A stretch of 64,000 nucleotides of DNA, taken from Natrinema sp. HArc-T2 (GTDB taxonomy: Archaea > Halobacteriota > Halobacteria > Halobacteriales > Natrialbaceae). Of the stretch, positions 26,204 through 33,718 are shown piece by piece. The stretch is from the NCBI RefSeq assembly GCF_041821085.1, contig NZ_JBGUAZ010000002.1:1-64000 (forward strand), given 5' to 3'. Both the position numbers and the translations under genes were made by a program. Below the pieces are notes generated by a model, which did not search any database, was not told the origin of the DNA, and was given only the letters and a program-made list of their open reading frames with translations. Each line of letters begins with the position of its first letter. Position 1 is the first letter of the stretch.

Positions 26204-27025
26204 ATGCACGTCACGCGGTGTCCGATCCCGGTCGCGACGCGCGCACCGGGTGGGGAGACCAACGCCTACCTCGTTAGCGCAACCGAGACGCGACACGACG
26301 GGGCCGGCGACAAGCCGGCAATACTCGTCGATCCGGCAGGGAAAACGGATGCGCTCGACCGACTGCTCGAGGCCCACACCATCGACCACATCCTCGTCAC
26401 CCATACCCATCCCGATCACGTCAGTGCCGTCGAAGCATACGCAACCGCCACCGACGCAACGCTCTGGGCTCGCTACGGTCGCGTCGATCGATTCCGTGAC
26501 GCGGCTGGCTGTGATCCTGACCGCACGTTTACGCCCGGCACGACCATTCCGCTCGGCGACGAACGCGTCCAGGTCCTCGACGCACCGGGACACGCCCCCG
26601 ACCACGTCGCGCTCGAGGCCGGTCGCGGCGGACCGATTCTCTGTGGCGACTGTGCCGTCCGCGAGGGCAGCGTCGTCGTCGGCGCGCCGGAGGGGGATAT
26701 GCGGGCGTACATCTCGACGCTCCGCCGGCTCTGGGCGATCGACCCGCCGGCACTGTATCCCGGACACGGTCCCGAAATCGAGACCCCTCGCACGACCCTC
26801 GAGCGCCTGCTCACCCACCGGGCCGAACGCGAACAGCGGATCCGGGAGGCAGCCGCGATGGGTGCCGACACTGTCTCGGAGTTCCTCGAGAGGGCGTACG
26901 ACAAGGATCTCTCGGGTGTGCGCGATCTCGCGCGGGCGACGGTCGCCGCCCACCTCGAGAAACTCGCCGTCGAGGGTCGCGTCGCGTGGGACAACCCGCC
27001 GGCGTCGCCGCTCGCGGACGACTGA
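26204..27025 (+). CDS. Metallo-beta-lactamase fold hydrolase with C-terminal winged helix
   Basis: A 273-aa protein with the MBL metal motif THTHPDHVSAVEAY near residue 66, then GHAPDHVAL, LCGDCAV and LYPGHGPEI, giving a full binuclear metal site. After about residue 215 there is a winged-helix-like segment (RDLARATVAAHLEKLAVEGRV), the layout of LACTB2-like nucleases/hydrolases. The start is set at ATG 26204; the open frame extends further upstream through repeat A5 and is not used. The next gene starts 29 bases on. Confidence 0.83.
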   Translation: MHVTRCPIPVATRAPGGETNAYLVSATETRHDGAGDKPAILVDPAGKTDALDRLLEAHTIDHILVTHTHPDHVSAVEAYATATDATLWARYGRVDRFRDAAGCDPDRTFTPGTTIPLGDERVQVLDAPGHAPDHVALEAGRGGPILCGDCAVREGSVVVGAPEGDMRAYISTLRRLWAIDPPALYPGHGPEIETPRTTLERLLTHRAEREQRIREAAAMGADTVSEFLERAYDKDLSGVRDLARATVAAHLEKLAVEGRVAWDNPPASPLADD

Positions 27026-27054
27026 CTTTTCCCTGTCGACACCGACCATCAGGT

Positions 27055-27732
27055 GTGCAATCGCTCGAGGCCGAACTCGACACCGCTCGCCAGCTTGCAG
27101 TCGCCGATCTCGCGGACGCGATCGAGTCGATCGGCTTCGAGTGTACCCGCTGTGGCGCCTGCTGTACGACCGATGGCGGGGACGACCACACCGCAACGGT
27201 GTTTCCTGACGAAGTGCGCGACCTCCAGCAGGCGACCGCGACTGGCGACGAAGACCGCGACTGGCGCGACGTCGCCCGCCCAATGCCCTACGGCCTCTCC
27301 GAAAGCGATGACGGCGGCCTCGAGGGCGAGACCTTCGAGTGGGCGCTTCAGACCGACGGCTGTGGCGACTGCGTCTTCTACGAGGAAGCCGACGACGGGA
27401 CGGGTGCCTGTGTCGCCCACGACGACCGCCCGCTTATCTGCCGGACGTATCCATTCAGCGTCGCGCTCGCGGGCACCAGCCAGCCAATGGGCGAAGCCGT
27501 CGATGAGGAGGGGATCGTCCGCGCCCACGAGTGCGAAGGCCTCGGTCGCGACATCTCCCGCGAGGACGCCGAGGAGTTGGCACAGGCGCTGAAGGAACGC
27601 GCGGTCCGGGAACTCGAGGAAGCAATCGCCGTCCGAGATAACTACCGGCCCGCCGATCCTGACCTCGGCGAGGTCGTCGTCCACGATTCGGAAGGCACGA
27701 AACGAATGGATGGGACGTCGCTCGAGGACTGA
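27055..27732 (+). CDS. YkgJ-family cysteine cluster (Fe-S or zinc) protein
   Basis: A 225-aa protein with the YkgJ cysteine pattern: CTRCGACCTT near residue 25, CGDCVFY in the middle and CRTYPF later, plus another Cys in HECEGLG. These coordinate a metal or Fe-S cluster in the family; function is unknown. Start is taken at GTG 27055 (VQSLEAELDTARQ), as the earlier frame overlaps the upstream gene. The TGA is the left edge of repeat A6. Confidence 0.78.
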   Translation: MQSLEAELDTARQLAVADLADAIESIGFECTRCGACCTTDGGDDHTATVFPDEVRDLQQATATGDEDRDWRDVARPMPYGLSESDDGGLEGETFEWALQTDGCGDCVFYEEADDGTGACVAHDDRPLICRTYPFSVALAGTSQPMGEAVDEEGIVRAHECEGLGRDISREDAEELAQALKERAVRELEEAIAVRDNYRPADPDLGEVVVHDSEGTKRMDGTSLED

Positions 27733-27814
27733 GACGGTCTACTGTCAGTCATTGCCGGTGCACCCGCGATCACCCTGCGGTTGCACCGGTACATCGGTAC
27801 AGCAAACCGTATGA
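27730..27814. repeat. Palindromic element family A, copy A6
   Basis: Left arm TGAGACGGTCTACTGTCAG begins with the stop codon of the YkgJ gene; right arm is ACAGCAAACCGTATGA. The inner stem CCGGTGCACCCGC pairs with GCGGTTGCACCGG with one mismatch. It shares its last TGA with copy A7. Confidence 0.75.
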
Positions 27815-27897
27815 GACGGACTCCTGTCAGCGGGTTCCAGTGAGACCACAATCGTTCTGCAAGGCCATCGGAAACTCATGACGGCAAACCGTATTCA
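27812..27897. repeat. Palindromic element family A, copy A7 (tandem with A6)
   Basis: Left arm TGAGACGGACTCCTGTCAG and right arm GACGGCAAACCGTATTCA match family arms. The interior is less symmetric than in the other copies. Confidence 0.5.
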
Positions 27898-27911
27898 GTA
27901 GTGGCCATCGT

Positions 27912-27970
27912 ACGGCGCGCTTCGCGCGCCGTTTCCCCGAGCGCGCCGGCGGCGCGCTCGGCTCTTTTTT
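27912..27970 (+). terminator. Double GC-rich hairpin followed by T6
   Basis: ACGGCGCGC-TTC-GCGCGCCGT (27912-27932) is followed by CGAGCGCGCC-GGC-GGCGCGCTCG (27938-27960) and then TTTTTT at 27965-27970. This has the form of an intrinsic terminator for plus-strand transcripts; archaeal termination relies mainly on the T run, so the hairpins may act at RNA level. Confidence 0.6.
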
Positions 27971-27978
27971 GGTCGAGA

Positions 27979-28037
27979 TTTTTTGACGGGGATTGAGGCC
28001 GGCGTCGAAGACGCTGGCCGATGTCCCCGTGAAAAAA
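27979..28037 (-). other. Long hairpin bounded by T6 and A6 in the 3' flank of the TRAM gene
   Basis: TTTTTT (27979-27984) and AAAAAA (28032-28037) enclose a stem. ACGGGGA (27986-27992) pairs with TCCCCGT (28024-28030), then a 3x3 internal loop holding tandem G.A pairs, then GGCCGGCGTC (27997-28006) with GACGCTGGCC (28010-28019) and a GAA loop. It may be the 3' end or terminator of the minus-strand TRAM mRNA, or a small stable RNA. Confidence 0.55.
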
Positions 28038-28045
28038 GGTCGTTG

Positions 28046-28489
28046 TTAGAACGTGTCTTCGATTATCTCGCCGACGGCGAAGTTCGATTTGACCTCGGTG
28101 ACCTCGATTTTGACGCGTTCGCCGACATCTGCACCGGGCACGATGATGACGTAGCCGCGTTCGACGCGGGCGATGCCGTCGCCCTGTTTGCCGATGTCTT
28201 CGATCTCGACGTAGCGCGTTTCGCCGACGTCGACCGGTGGCTGTGGCTCGGATGGCGCGCTCTGGGGCGTCGTGGTCGTCGTCCCCTCGTCGCCGCTGGC
28301 GTCGTCCTCACGCGAAATGAGCGCGACGCGATAGACCTCGCCGGGATCGATGTCGCCAGTCTCGACTTCCTGCCGCGGTACCTCGATAACGTAGCGATCC
28401 TCCTCTTCCGAAACGTCCGTACTGAACAGACACAACAGTTTTTCAGATATCTCCACAGGTAGACCCTCTATTTCACCTCTGATTCCCAT
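28046..28489 (-). CDS. TRAM domain protein
   Basis: A 147-aa protein with an N-terminal unknown part (MGIRGEIEGLPVEISEKLLC), an acidic Thr/Pro/Gln linker, and a C-terminal TRAM domain (VEIEDIGKQGDGIARVERGYVIIVPGADVGERVKIEV in two parts: IEDIGKQGDGIARVERGYVI and VGERVKIEVTEV). TRAM domains bind RNA, and short archaeal TRAM proteins can act as RNA chaperones. The ATG at 28489 gives the conserved beginning; an earlier start is possible. A long hairpin follows its stop. Confidence 0.82.
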   Translation of the reverse strand: MGIRGEIEGLPVEISEKLLCLFSTDVSEEEDRYVIEVPRQEVETGDIDPGEVYRVALISREDDASGDEGTTTTTPQSAPSEPQPPVDVGETRYVEIEDIGKQGDGIARVERGYVIIVPGADVGERVKIEVTEVKSNFAVGEIIEDTF

Positions 28490-28558
28490 CCATAATAGAA
28501 CTACCGACACAGAACTGCCGATTGACGGAAAAAGCGCCCGTTCGTGGAGCGATCGGGG

Positions 28559-30286
28559 TCAGTTCACGCGCTCGAGCGGTCGCGTCGTGACGAACTGGGA
28601 GAGATCGACCGTCGTGTCGAGCCCGGCGTCGGCGACCGACTCGTAGGGGCGATCGACGACAATGTCGCCGGCGGTGCTGGACCCGATACCAGGGATGGCG
28701 GTGAGTTCGTCCATCGACGCCGCGTTGAGGTCGAGCGGATACGGGACGCCAGTCACCGATCGATAGCCGTGATCGACGACCGCGACGTCGATCGTCTGGC
28801 CGAGGTCACGCTCGCCCGGTATCCCGACGAGCAACGGATAGGTGCCGAGTTGGCGGCCAAAGGTCGTCCCATCTTGGTGGTACTCGAGGTGGACGTTCGG
28901 CAGGACGGTGCCGGGGGGAGCGACACGCTCGAGCATCGGATTGTCGATCTCCTCGCGAACCTGCTTCTTGTAGCGTTTGAACAGCTTCTTGTGCTCGTTG
29001 GCGATCTCGGCCCCGGTGTCGGACATGTCGGTGCCGTCGAAGGCCATCACCTGTCGGATGTTGATCCGCCGGAGCATGTAGCCCTCGTTGTAGACCCGCT
29101 GGAGGAACTCGAGATTACGTTCGTAGGTCTCCTCGCGTTCGCCTTTGAGGCCGTGCAAGAGGTTGATCCCGGGCAGCAGTTTGGGCAGTCGCCGCGGCGC
29201 CTCGTCGCCGAACGTCGGCGCATCGCCGGGATCTTCGCCGGGTCGCCAGCCGGCTTCCTCGTTGACGATCCGAACTGCCTCGAAACACTCCTCGGCTGAG
29301 ACGTTCAGGTTGTTCTCCTCCTGAACCACCGGATCGGCAGACTCGAGGCCGAACGCTGCCGTGTCGCCGGGTGTGTTGTGCTCGGCGATGATCCGGATCC
29401 CCTCGCGGCTCTTCTCGGGCCACTCGACGATCGTGATGGGGTTCATGTTGTCCAGATGCAGCGTCTCGAGGTCGGGTGCGACCTCGTGGATTCCGCCATA
29501 GAGCTGCCGGAGGGCGTCGGGGTTGGGCGCTTCGCCGTCGCCGCCGTAGGCGAGGATGTCGGCCTGGCGACCGATCCGGAAGTGTTTCACGCCGTAATCG
29601 GAGAGGGCGTCGACCTCGCCGACGACCGTCGGCGGCGGCCGAAACGTGGGATTGCCATACAGCGGCTCCGTACAGAACGAACAGCGGTAGGCACAGCCAC
29701 GGGAAGTCTCGAGTTCGGCGATGAGGTGATCGGGATGATTCGGGTGTTGGTCGACGACGAACGCACCCTCCCGGGCCCACCGCGAGACCTCGTCGACGTC
29801 GCGCATGCGGTTGTTAAACCCCTCGAGGCCGCTTTCAACGAGGTCGAAGACGGCGGCCTCGACGTCGCCTTTGGCGACGAAATCGAAGTCCAGGTCCTGG
29901 CGTTCGGTCTCGGTCGCGCCGGCGTTTTCGTCGCCGACGCCGAACTTGACGGGACCGCCCATCAGGCTCGTGCCGCTCGCGGTCCAGGCGAGTTTGCGGA
30001 CCTCGTCGGGCTCGGCCGGTGTGCCGCCGACGTACTTCCCAGGGACGGTCATGCCCCCCAGATAGATCATGAGATCGGCCTCGTCGACGTCCCGCCAGCG
30101 GTCGGGGTCGTCGCGAAGCCCGTCGATCGTGTGGTACGTAATCCGCTCGCGGGGAACCCCCGCGTCGACGAGCGCCCCCGCGGCATAGCGAGGATACGTC
30201 GAGATGTACGGCGGCACCCCGAAGTGGGCGGGCTCGTCGACGTAGCCGTCGACGATCGTCACCGACAGTGTCTCGGGGTCAGTCAT
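28559..30286 (-). CDS. Radical SAM protein with C-terminal helix-hairpin-helix
   Basis: A 575-aa radical SAM enzyme. The cluster motif is CAYRCSFC near residue 198, in the usual radical SAM form Cx3Cx2C. The N-terminal part (VTIVDGYVDEPAHFG, LMIYLGGMTVPGK) resembles the cobalamin-binding-like region of YgiQ-type proteins. The C-terminus DLNAASMDELTAIPGIGSST is a helix-hairpin-helix of the ComEA sort, which suggests nucleic acid contact. Substrate is unknown. Start chosen at ATG 30286; the open frame runs further up through the divergent gene region. Confidence 0.82.
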   Translation of the reverse strand: MTDPETLSVTIVDGYVDEPAHFGVPPYISTYPRYAAGALVDAGVPRERITYHTIDGLRDDPDRWRDVDEADLMIYLGGMTVPGKYVGGTPAEPDEVRKLAWTASGTSLMGGPVKFGVGDENAGATETERQDLDFDFVAKGDVEAAVFDLVESGLEGFNNRMRDVDEVSRWAREGAFVVDQHPNHPDHLIAELETSRGCAYRCSFCTEPLYGNPTFRPPPTVVGEVDALSDYGVKHFRIGRQADILAYGGDGEAPNPDALRQLYGGIHEVAPDLETLHLDNMNPITIVEWPEKSREGIRIIAEHNTPGDTAAFGLESADPVVQEENNLNVSAEECFEAVRIVNEEAGWRPGEDPGDAPTFGDEAPRRLPKLLPGINLLHGLKGEREETYERNLEFLQRVYNEGYMLRRINIRQVMAFDGTDMSDTGAEIANEHKKLFKRYKKQVREEIDNPMLERVAPPGTVLPNVHLEYHQDGTTFGRQLGTYPLLVGIPGERDLGQTIDVAVVDHGYRSVTGVPYPLDLNAASMDELTAIPGIGSSTAGDIVVDRPYESVADAGLDTTVDLSQFVTTRPLERVN

Positions 30287-30398
30287 GGCTCCCGATAGCG
30301 CCTCGAGTGGTAAAACGGTGACTACACGCGCGAGCGTAATCATCGCCGGTTTTCCGCCAACCACGGTGTTGATAGGCGTCGTGGCGCTAGGTCCTGCT

Positions 30399-30557
30399 AT
30401 GCCAGCGACAGAAGAGATCGTTTGTACCAACGAGGACTGTTTTCTCGATCTGTTCGAGAATCACTACACCTACGACGTGCCCGACGACTTCGAGCTCTCG
30501 GCGCTGTCGTGTCCGGTCTGTGGTGGCACTGACTGCCTCAAGCCGGTCGAACTCTAG
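30399..30557 (+). CDS. Small zinc-ribbon protein
   Basis: A 52-aa protein (MPATEEIVCTNEDCFLDLFE...) with two Cx2-4C knuckles, CTNEDC and CPVCGGTDC, which should bind one zinc. Such small haloarchaeal zinc-finger proteins are conserved but of unknown role; some affect biofilm and swarming. The ATG at 30399 is preferred over the longer frame from 30285. Confidence 0.75.
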   Translation: MPATEEIVCTNEDCFLDLFENHYTYDVPDDFELSALSCPVCGGTDCLKPVEL

Positions 30558-30790
30558 TAGTGTTTGGACGCCCCCACACGACAGCTCGTGGTTGTGCCAC
30601 CATCGCTGCCACCCGGCGAGACGCGGTAACTGCCAGATTCGTCAGACGTTTCTTTTGTCCGGAGCAAAAGGGATATCTACGGGGCGATCGTAACCGTTCA
30701 CACGGTCATGTCTGCCATGTACTGTCAGGCCCTTCTCTCGGTCTCCGTGACCGCCGCCCGCGTCGCATGCACCGCCCGAGGTGACGTCCT
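30558..30790. other. Intergenic region before the Hsp20 gene
   Basis: About 230 bases with no convincing gene. A 28-codon frame at 30708-30794 overlaps the Hsp20 start but shows no clear protein character. Confidence 0.35.
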
Positions 30791-31261
30791 GTGAGATTGA
30801 ACGCTCTCGGGAAATCGCTCGGCAACGCACTCTACCGGCAGGTCGGTCGTGCGAGCGGTCGCGTGCAGAACCATCGATCGCTTCCCGTCGATATTCTCGA
30901 GAACGACACCGCCTATCGCGTCGTCTTCGATGCGCCCGGTGCCGAATCGGACGACGTACAGGTCCGCTATCTCGACGGAACCGTCAGGATCCAGATCGAC
31001 CGGTTCCGGCAGTTTCACGAGGGCTACGACATGCAGTTTCCCGGTCGGGGGATGTCACTGTCCGGCGACGCTGAGTTACCAGCTGACGCGGTCGTCGATC
31101 CGGACGCCGGAACGGCGCGGCTTTCAGAAACAGGGACGTTAAGCGTCGAAATTCCGAAGGCGTCGGCGATCGAGGACACGTCCGAATCAGCGTCGGGACT
31201 CGACATACCCAGCGACGAAGTGGATCGCGACACGGAACCAGTTACCGTCGACAACGAGTGA
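30791..31261 (+). CDS. Hsp20/alpha-crystallin family protein
   Basis: A 156-aa small heat-shock-type protein. The central domain reads LPVDILENDTAYRVVFDAPG, DVQVRYLDGTVRIQIDRFR, ending GTLSVEIPKA, the alpha-crystallin beta-sandwich; an acidic tail follows. It probably holds unfolding proteins. The start is GTG at 30791, not strongly supported by an upstream signal. The TGA stop is the left edge of repeat A8, whose right edge is the stop of the opposing gene. Confidence 0.8.
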   Translation: MRLNALGKSLGNALYRQVGRASGRVQNHRSLPVDILENDTAYRVVFDAPGAESDDVQVRYLDGTVRIQIDRFRQFHEGYDMQFPGRGMSLSGDAELPADAVVDPDAGTARLSETGTLSVEIPKASAIEDTSESASGLDIPSDEVDRDTEPVTVDNE

Positions 31262-31343
31262 GACGAACTCCTGTCAGTGGGTGTCGGTGGGACCGCGGCC
31301 ATCCTGCGGGTGCACCGGGACGCAGTGACAGCAGCCCGTCTCA
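31259..31343. repeat. Palindromic element family A, copy A8, spanning two convergent stop codons
   Basis: Starts TGAGACGAACTCCTGTCAG and ends TGACAGCAGCCCGTCTCA. The first TGA (31259-31261) is the stop of the Hsp20 gene on the plus strand; the last TCA (31341-31343) is the TGA stop of the oxidoreductase on the minus strand. The inner CGGTGGGACCGC and TGCGGGTGCACCG pair imperfectly. Confidence 0.8.
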
Positions 31344-32525
31344 GTTCGGCTCAGGCGACATCCCGTCGACGATATCGAACGCCTCGTCGCCGTCGAACCG
31401 CGTCGGATCGAAGGCGTCGATCCCCGAGCTACCACAGATTTCTGCTGCGAGTCGCTGTCCGATCGACGGTGCACGCATGAAGCCGTGTCCCTGGAAGCCG
31501 GTCGCGACGTACAGCCCATCGCGGACTGCGCCGACGAGTGGATCGCGGTCCGGCGTCGCCGTACAGAGGCCGGCCCACGCTCGCTCTGTGTCGCCATCCG
31601 CAAGCCCCGGAACGCGGTGGGCAACCCGTTCTCGGAGGTCGGCAGCGAAGTCCGGATCGGCGTCGCGGTCGTAGCCGCCGGGGTCGGCCTCTCGATTCTC
31701 GGTGCCGTCGCCGACGAGAACGCCGTTCTGGTGGGGTCGCAGGTAGAATTCACCCGTCGCGTCGTAACACATCGGTTCCGGGAGGTCACCGTCCATGACC
31801 AGCGCCTGCACCCGGTAGGGTTTGACGGCGAGCGGAACGCCCGCATCCGCGAGCAACGCCTTCGTGCGTGCGCCAGCCGCGACGAGCACCGTATCGACCT
31901 CGTGGATCGAGCCGTCCGGACGGATTACTCGCGCTGGATCGGTGCGAACGCCGACTGGCGTGTCAGTCTCGAGGGTCGCCCCGGCACCGGTAGCCGCAGC
32001 CGCGAGACAGGCGGTGTACGCAGCCGGATCGGCATATCCAGCCGCGCCGGCGATTCCAGCGACGGCAACATCGTCCGTCTGCAGGGCGGGGAATCGCTCC
32101 CCGAGCGCGTCGGCGTCCATCTCGAGGGCGACGATGCCGTTGTCCTGCATGCGCTGGACCTGGTCGCGGATCGCGTCGGTCCGGGTTGCATCGCCCTCAC
32201 GGGCGAGCCAGACGTACGGACACTCGACGAACGGGAAGGTGTCGTCGCCCGAGAGCGTGCGAAACCGTTCGATCGCCTCGCCCGCGAGTTCGGCATCGAG
32301 CCCGTCCGCGAAGACGTCGTAGCAGATCCCTGCTGCTCGGCCAGTCGCACCGCTCGCGACGCCACCGCGGTCGTACAGCGTCACGTCCACACCGTCGCGT
32401 GCGAGGTCGTAGGCCGCGGTCGCACCGATGGCACCCGCGCCGACGACCGCCACCTCGAGTCCCGAGCCCTGCTCGGTAAACGCATCGGCACCGACGGCCA
32501 GTTCGGGATCATCGGCGCCGTTCAT
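31341..32525 (-). CDS. FAD-dependent amino-acid oxidase/dehydrogenase (DAO family)
   Basis: A 394-aa flavoprotein of the D-amino acid oxidase/glycine oxidase group. The dinucleotide motif VAVVGAGAIGATAAYDLARD is near residue 26, then GRAAGICYDVFADGLD, and the C-terminal GLYVATGFQGHGFMRAPSIG, which closes the FAD site. Likely an amine or imino/D-amino acid oxidant; substrate not decided. Its TGA lies inside the right arm of A8. Confidence 0.85.
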   Translation of the reverse strand: MNGADDPELAVGADAFTEQGSGLEVAVVGAGAIGATAAYDLARDGVDVTLYDRGGVASGATGRAAGICYDVFADGLDAELAGEAIERFRTLSGDDTFPFVECPYVWLAREGDATRTDAIRDQVQRMQDNGIVALEMDADALGERFPALQTDDVAVAGIAGAAGYADPAAYTACLAAAATGAGATLETDTPVGVRTDPARVIRPDGSIHEVDTVLVAAGARTKALLADAGVPLAVKPYRVQALVMDGDLPEPMCYDATGEFYLRPHQNGVLVGDGTENREADPGGYDRDADPDFAADLRERVAHRVPGLADGDTERAWAGLCTATPDRDPLVGAVRDGLYVATGFQGHGFMRAPSIGQRLAAEICGSSGIDAFDPTRFDGDEAFDIVDGMSPEPN

Positions 32526-32771
32526 GGACGATCACTCGCCGAGACGTGTCGATACGGACGACTCGAAACGGGGCTCCAGATCGGGCACACACGGATAGAA
32601 TCGCCGCTCATACCCAGCACTCGTGGTGCAGTCTACTTACCTCTGGGTGGTTGCGTCGCGGATTCGCAATCGGACAACGCACGGTGTGTGCGGTCGTGCC
32701 AGCCACGTCGAGAGAGGGAAAGGAAGGGTGAGGGGGTACGACGGCAGGGCGGAGCGCCATGGTTCAGTGCC
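32526..32771. other. Intergenic region upstream of the DAO-family gene
   Basis: Together with the B2 repeat and flank it makes a 477-base gap up to 33002 with one tiny possible ORF. This part shows no coding frame or clear structure. Confidence 0.35.
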
Positions 32772-32854
32772 CGATAGTGCCACCTGCACTGAATCACGCC
32801 GATCGGCACAGCGTTCGTGCGATCAGGTGAAGTGACGGTCAGTGGCTACTATAG
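32772..32854. repeat. Palindromic element family B, copy B2
   Basis: Left end CGATAGTGCCACCTGCACTG and right end CAGTGGCTACTATAG correspond to those of B1. Inside, GATCGGCAC pairs with GTGCGATC (one bulge) around the loop AGCGTTC. The right end supplies the stop codon of a possible 28-aa ORF on the minus strand. Confidence 0.6.
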
Positions 32855-32925
32855 ATCTCCCTGCCTACAGCGATGTAGTATCCGATCACAGAAACGAGTG
32901 TTCCCCAAATAGTTTGGTATCTCAT
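32839..32925 (-). CDS. Possible 28-aa membrane peptide
   Basis: ATG at 32925 opens a frame MRYQTIWGTLVSVIGYYIAV ending ..REIYSSH and TGA at 32839. The peptide would be one membrane helix. The last five codons lie in the right end of repeat B2. There is no clear promoter. It could be chance; the helix-like composition is the only support. Confidence 0.25.
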   Translation of the reverse strand: MRYQTIWGTLVSVIGYYIAVGREIYSSH

Positions 32926-33002
32926 ACTGCCAGACAACAATCCGTGAGGGCTCGAACGTGTCTCGCGTTCGATCGATGCGTGAACCGTGGTGTCAACCAG
33001 TA

Positions 33003-33296
33003 TCAGGTGACGTACAGCGAATGCGCGATCACGAGGAAGCCGGCCAACACGAGCAGGCTCTCGAAGAGGATGCCCGTCATCAACGGGACGGCGAGTAGTT
33101 CATACAGCATGCCGGCGAGGACGAACCCGAGCGTGACGAGTCCGAATCCGAGCGCGAGATAGCCGAGCGCCGGCTGTCGAGTTCGCCGGTAGGCCTTGTA
33201 GGCGAAGAACGTTATCACGCCGCCGACGATGAGGACGAGCGTTTTGACGATCGCGAGTGCGACCGCAGTCGGCAGTGTCACGGCATGGAACGACAT
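33003..33296 (-). CDS. Small membrane protein, three helices
   Basis: A 97-aa hydrophobic protein (MSFHAVTLPTAVALAIVKTL...) with helices at about 5-28, 40-62 and 68-92. Similar short haloarchaeal membrane proteins are often partners of regulatory wHTH genes, but none is next to it here. The internal ATG at 33296 is taken as start because the upstream extension is arginine-rich and non-hydrophobic, as expected of out-of-gene sequence. Confidence 0.7.
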   Translation of the reverse strand: MSFHAVTLPTAVALAIVKTLVLIVGGVITFFAYKAYRRTRQPALGYLALGFGLVTLGFVLAGMLYELLAVPLMTGILFESLLVLAGFLVIAHSLYVT

Positions 33297-33448
33297 TGCT
33301 GTGCGTACCCGACATTCGAGAGCCCTACCAAGAACTTTGTCGTTCCCGGAGCGAGATATGTGTGACAACCACGTACGAGTCTCGGACAGGGACACCGCAC
33401 TCACGGCTCGAGCGAAGCGTTTTGTCGCCGGCGGTCCGAAACGATGGC

Positions 33449-33688
33449 ATGACACGACTTGTCGAACTCGAGGCGACGGGCCCACGCAAACTCGACCCGT
33501 CCGATATCGACGACGAGAAAGGCGATATCGCGGTCTGTCAGTGTGGCCTCTCGGAGTCATTTCCCTTCTGTGATGGGAGCCACCGACGGACGCGCGACGA
33601 AGACGACGAGACGACCTACGTCTACGAAAATGGCGAGCGCCGGGAACTCAAGCGGGTCGTCACAATTGACGAGGATACAGAAGTGTAA
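33449..33688 (+). CDS. CDGSH iron-sulfur domain protein
   Basis: A 79-aa mitoNEET-type protein. The 2Fe-2S motif CQCGLSESFPFCDGSH (residues 30-45) has the three Cys and one His ligands. Single-domain CDGSH proteins act in iron, redox or electron transfer chemistry. Start at ATG 33449; the longer frame upstream is not supported. Confidence 0.85.
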   Translation: MTRLVELEATGPRKLDPSDIDDEKGDIAVCQCGLSESFPFCDGSHRRTRDEDDETTYVYENGERRELKRVVTIDEDTEV

Positions 33689-33718
33689 CCGACAGTCAAA
33701 CGGCGTCGGCTCACGTCG

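Noticed and set aside
30708-30794. 28-codon frame overlapping the Hsp20 start
   Set aside because: No promoter, no recognisable peptide character; could be a leader peptide but nothing supports it beyond the overlap.
31485-32777. 430-codon plus-strand frame over the DAO-family gene
   Set aside because: Antisense shadow; the minus-strand gene has FAD motifs at both ends.
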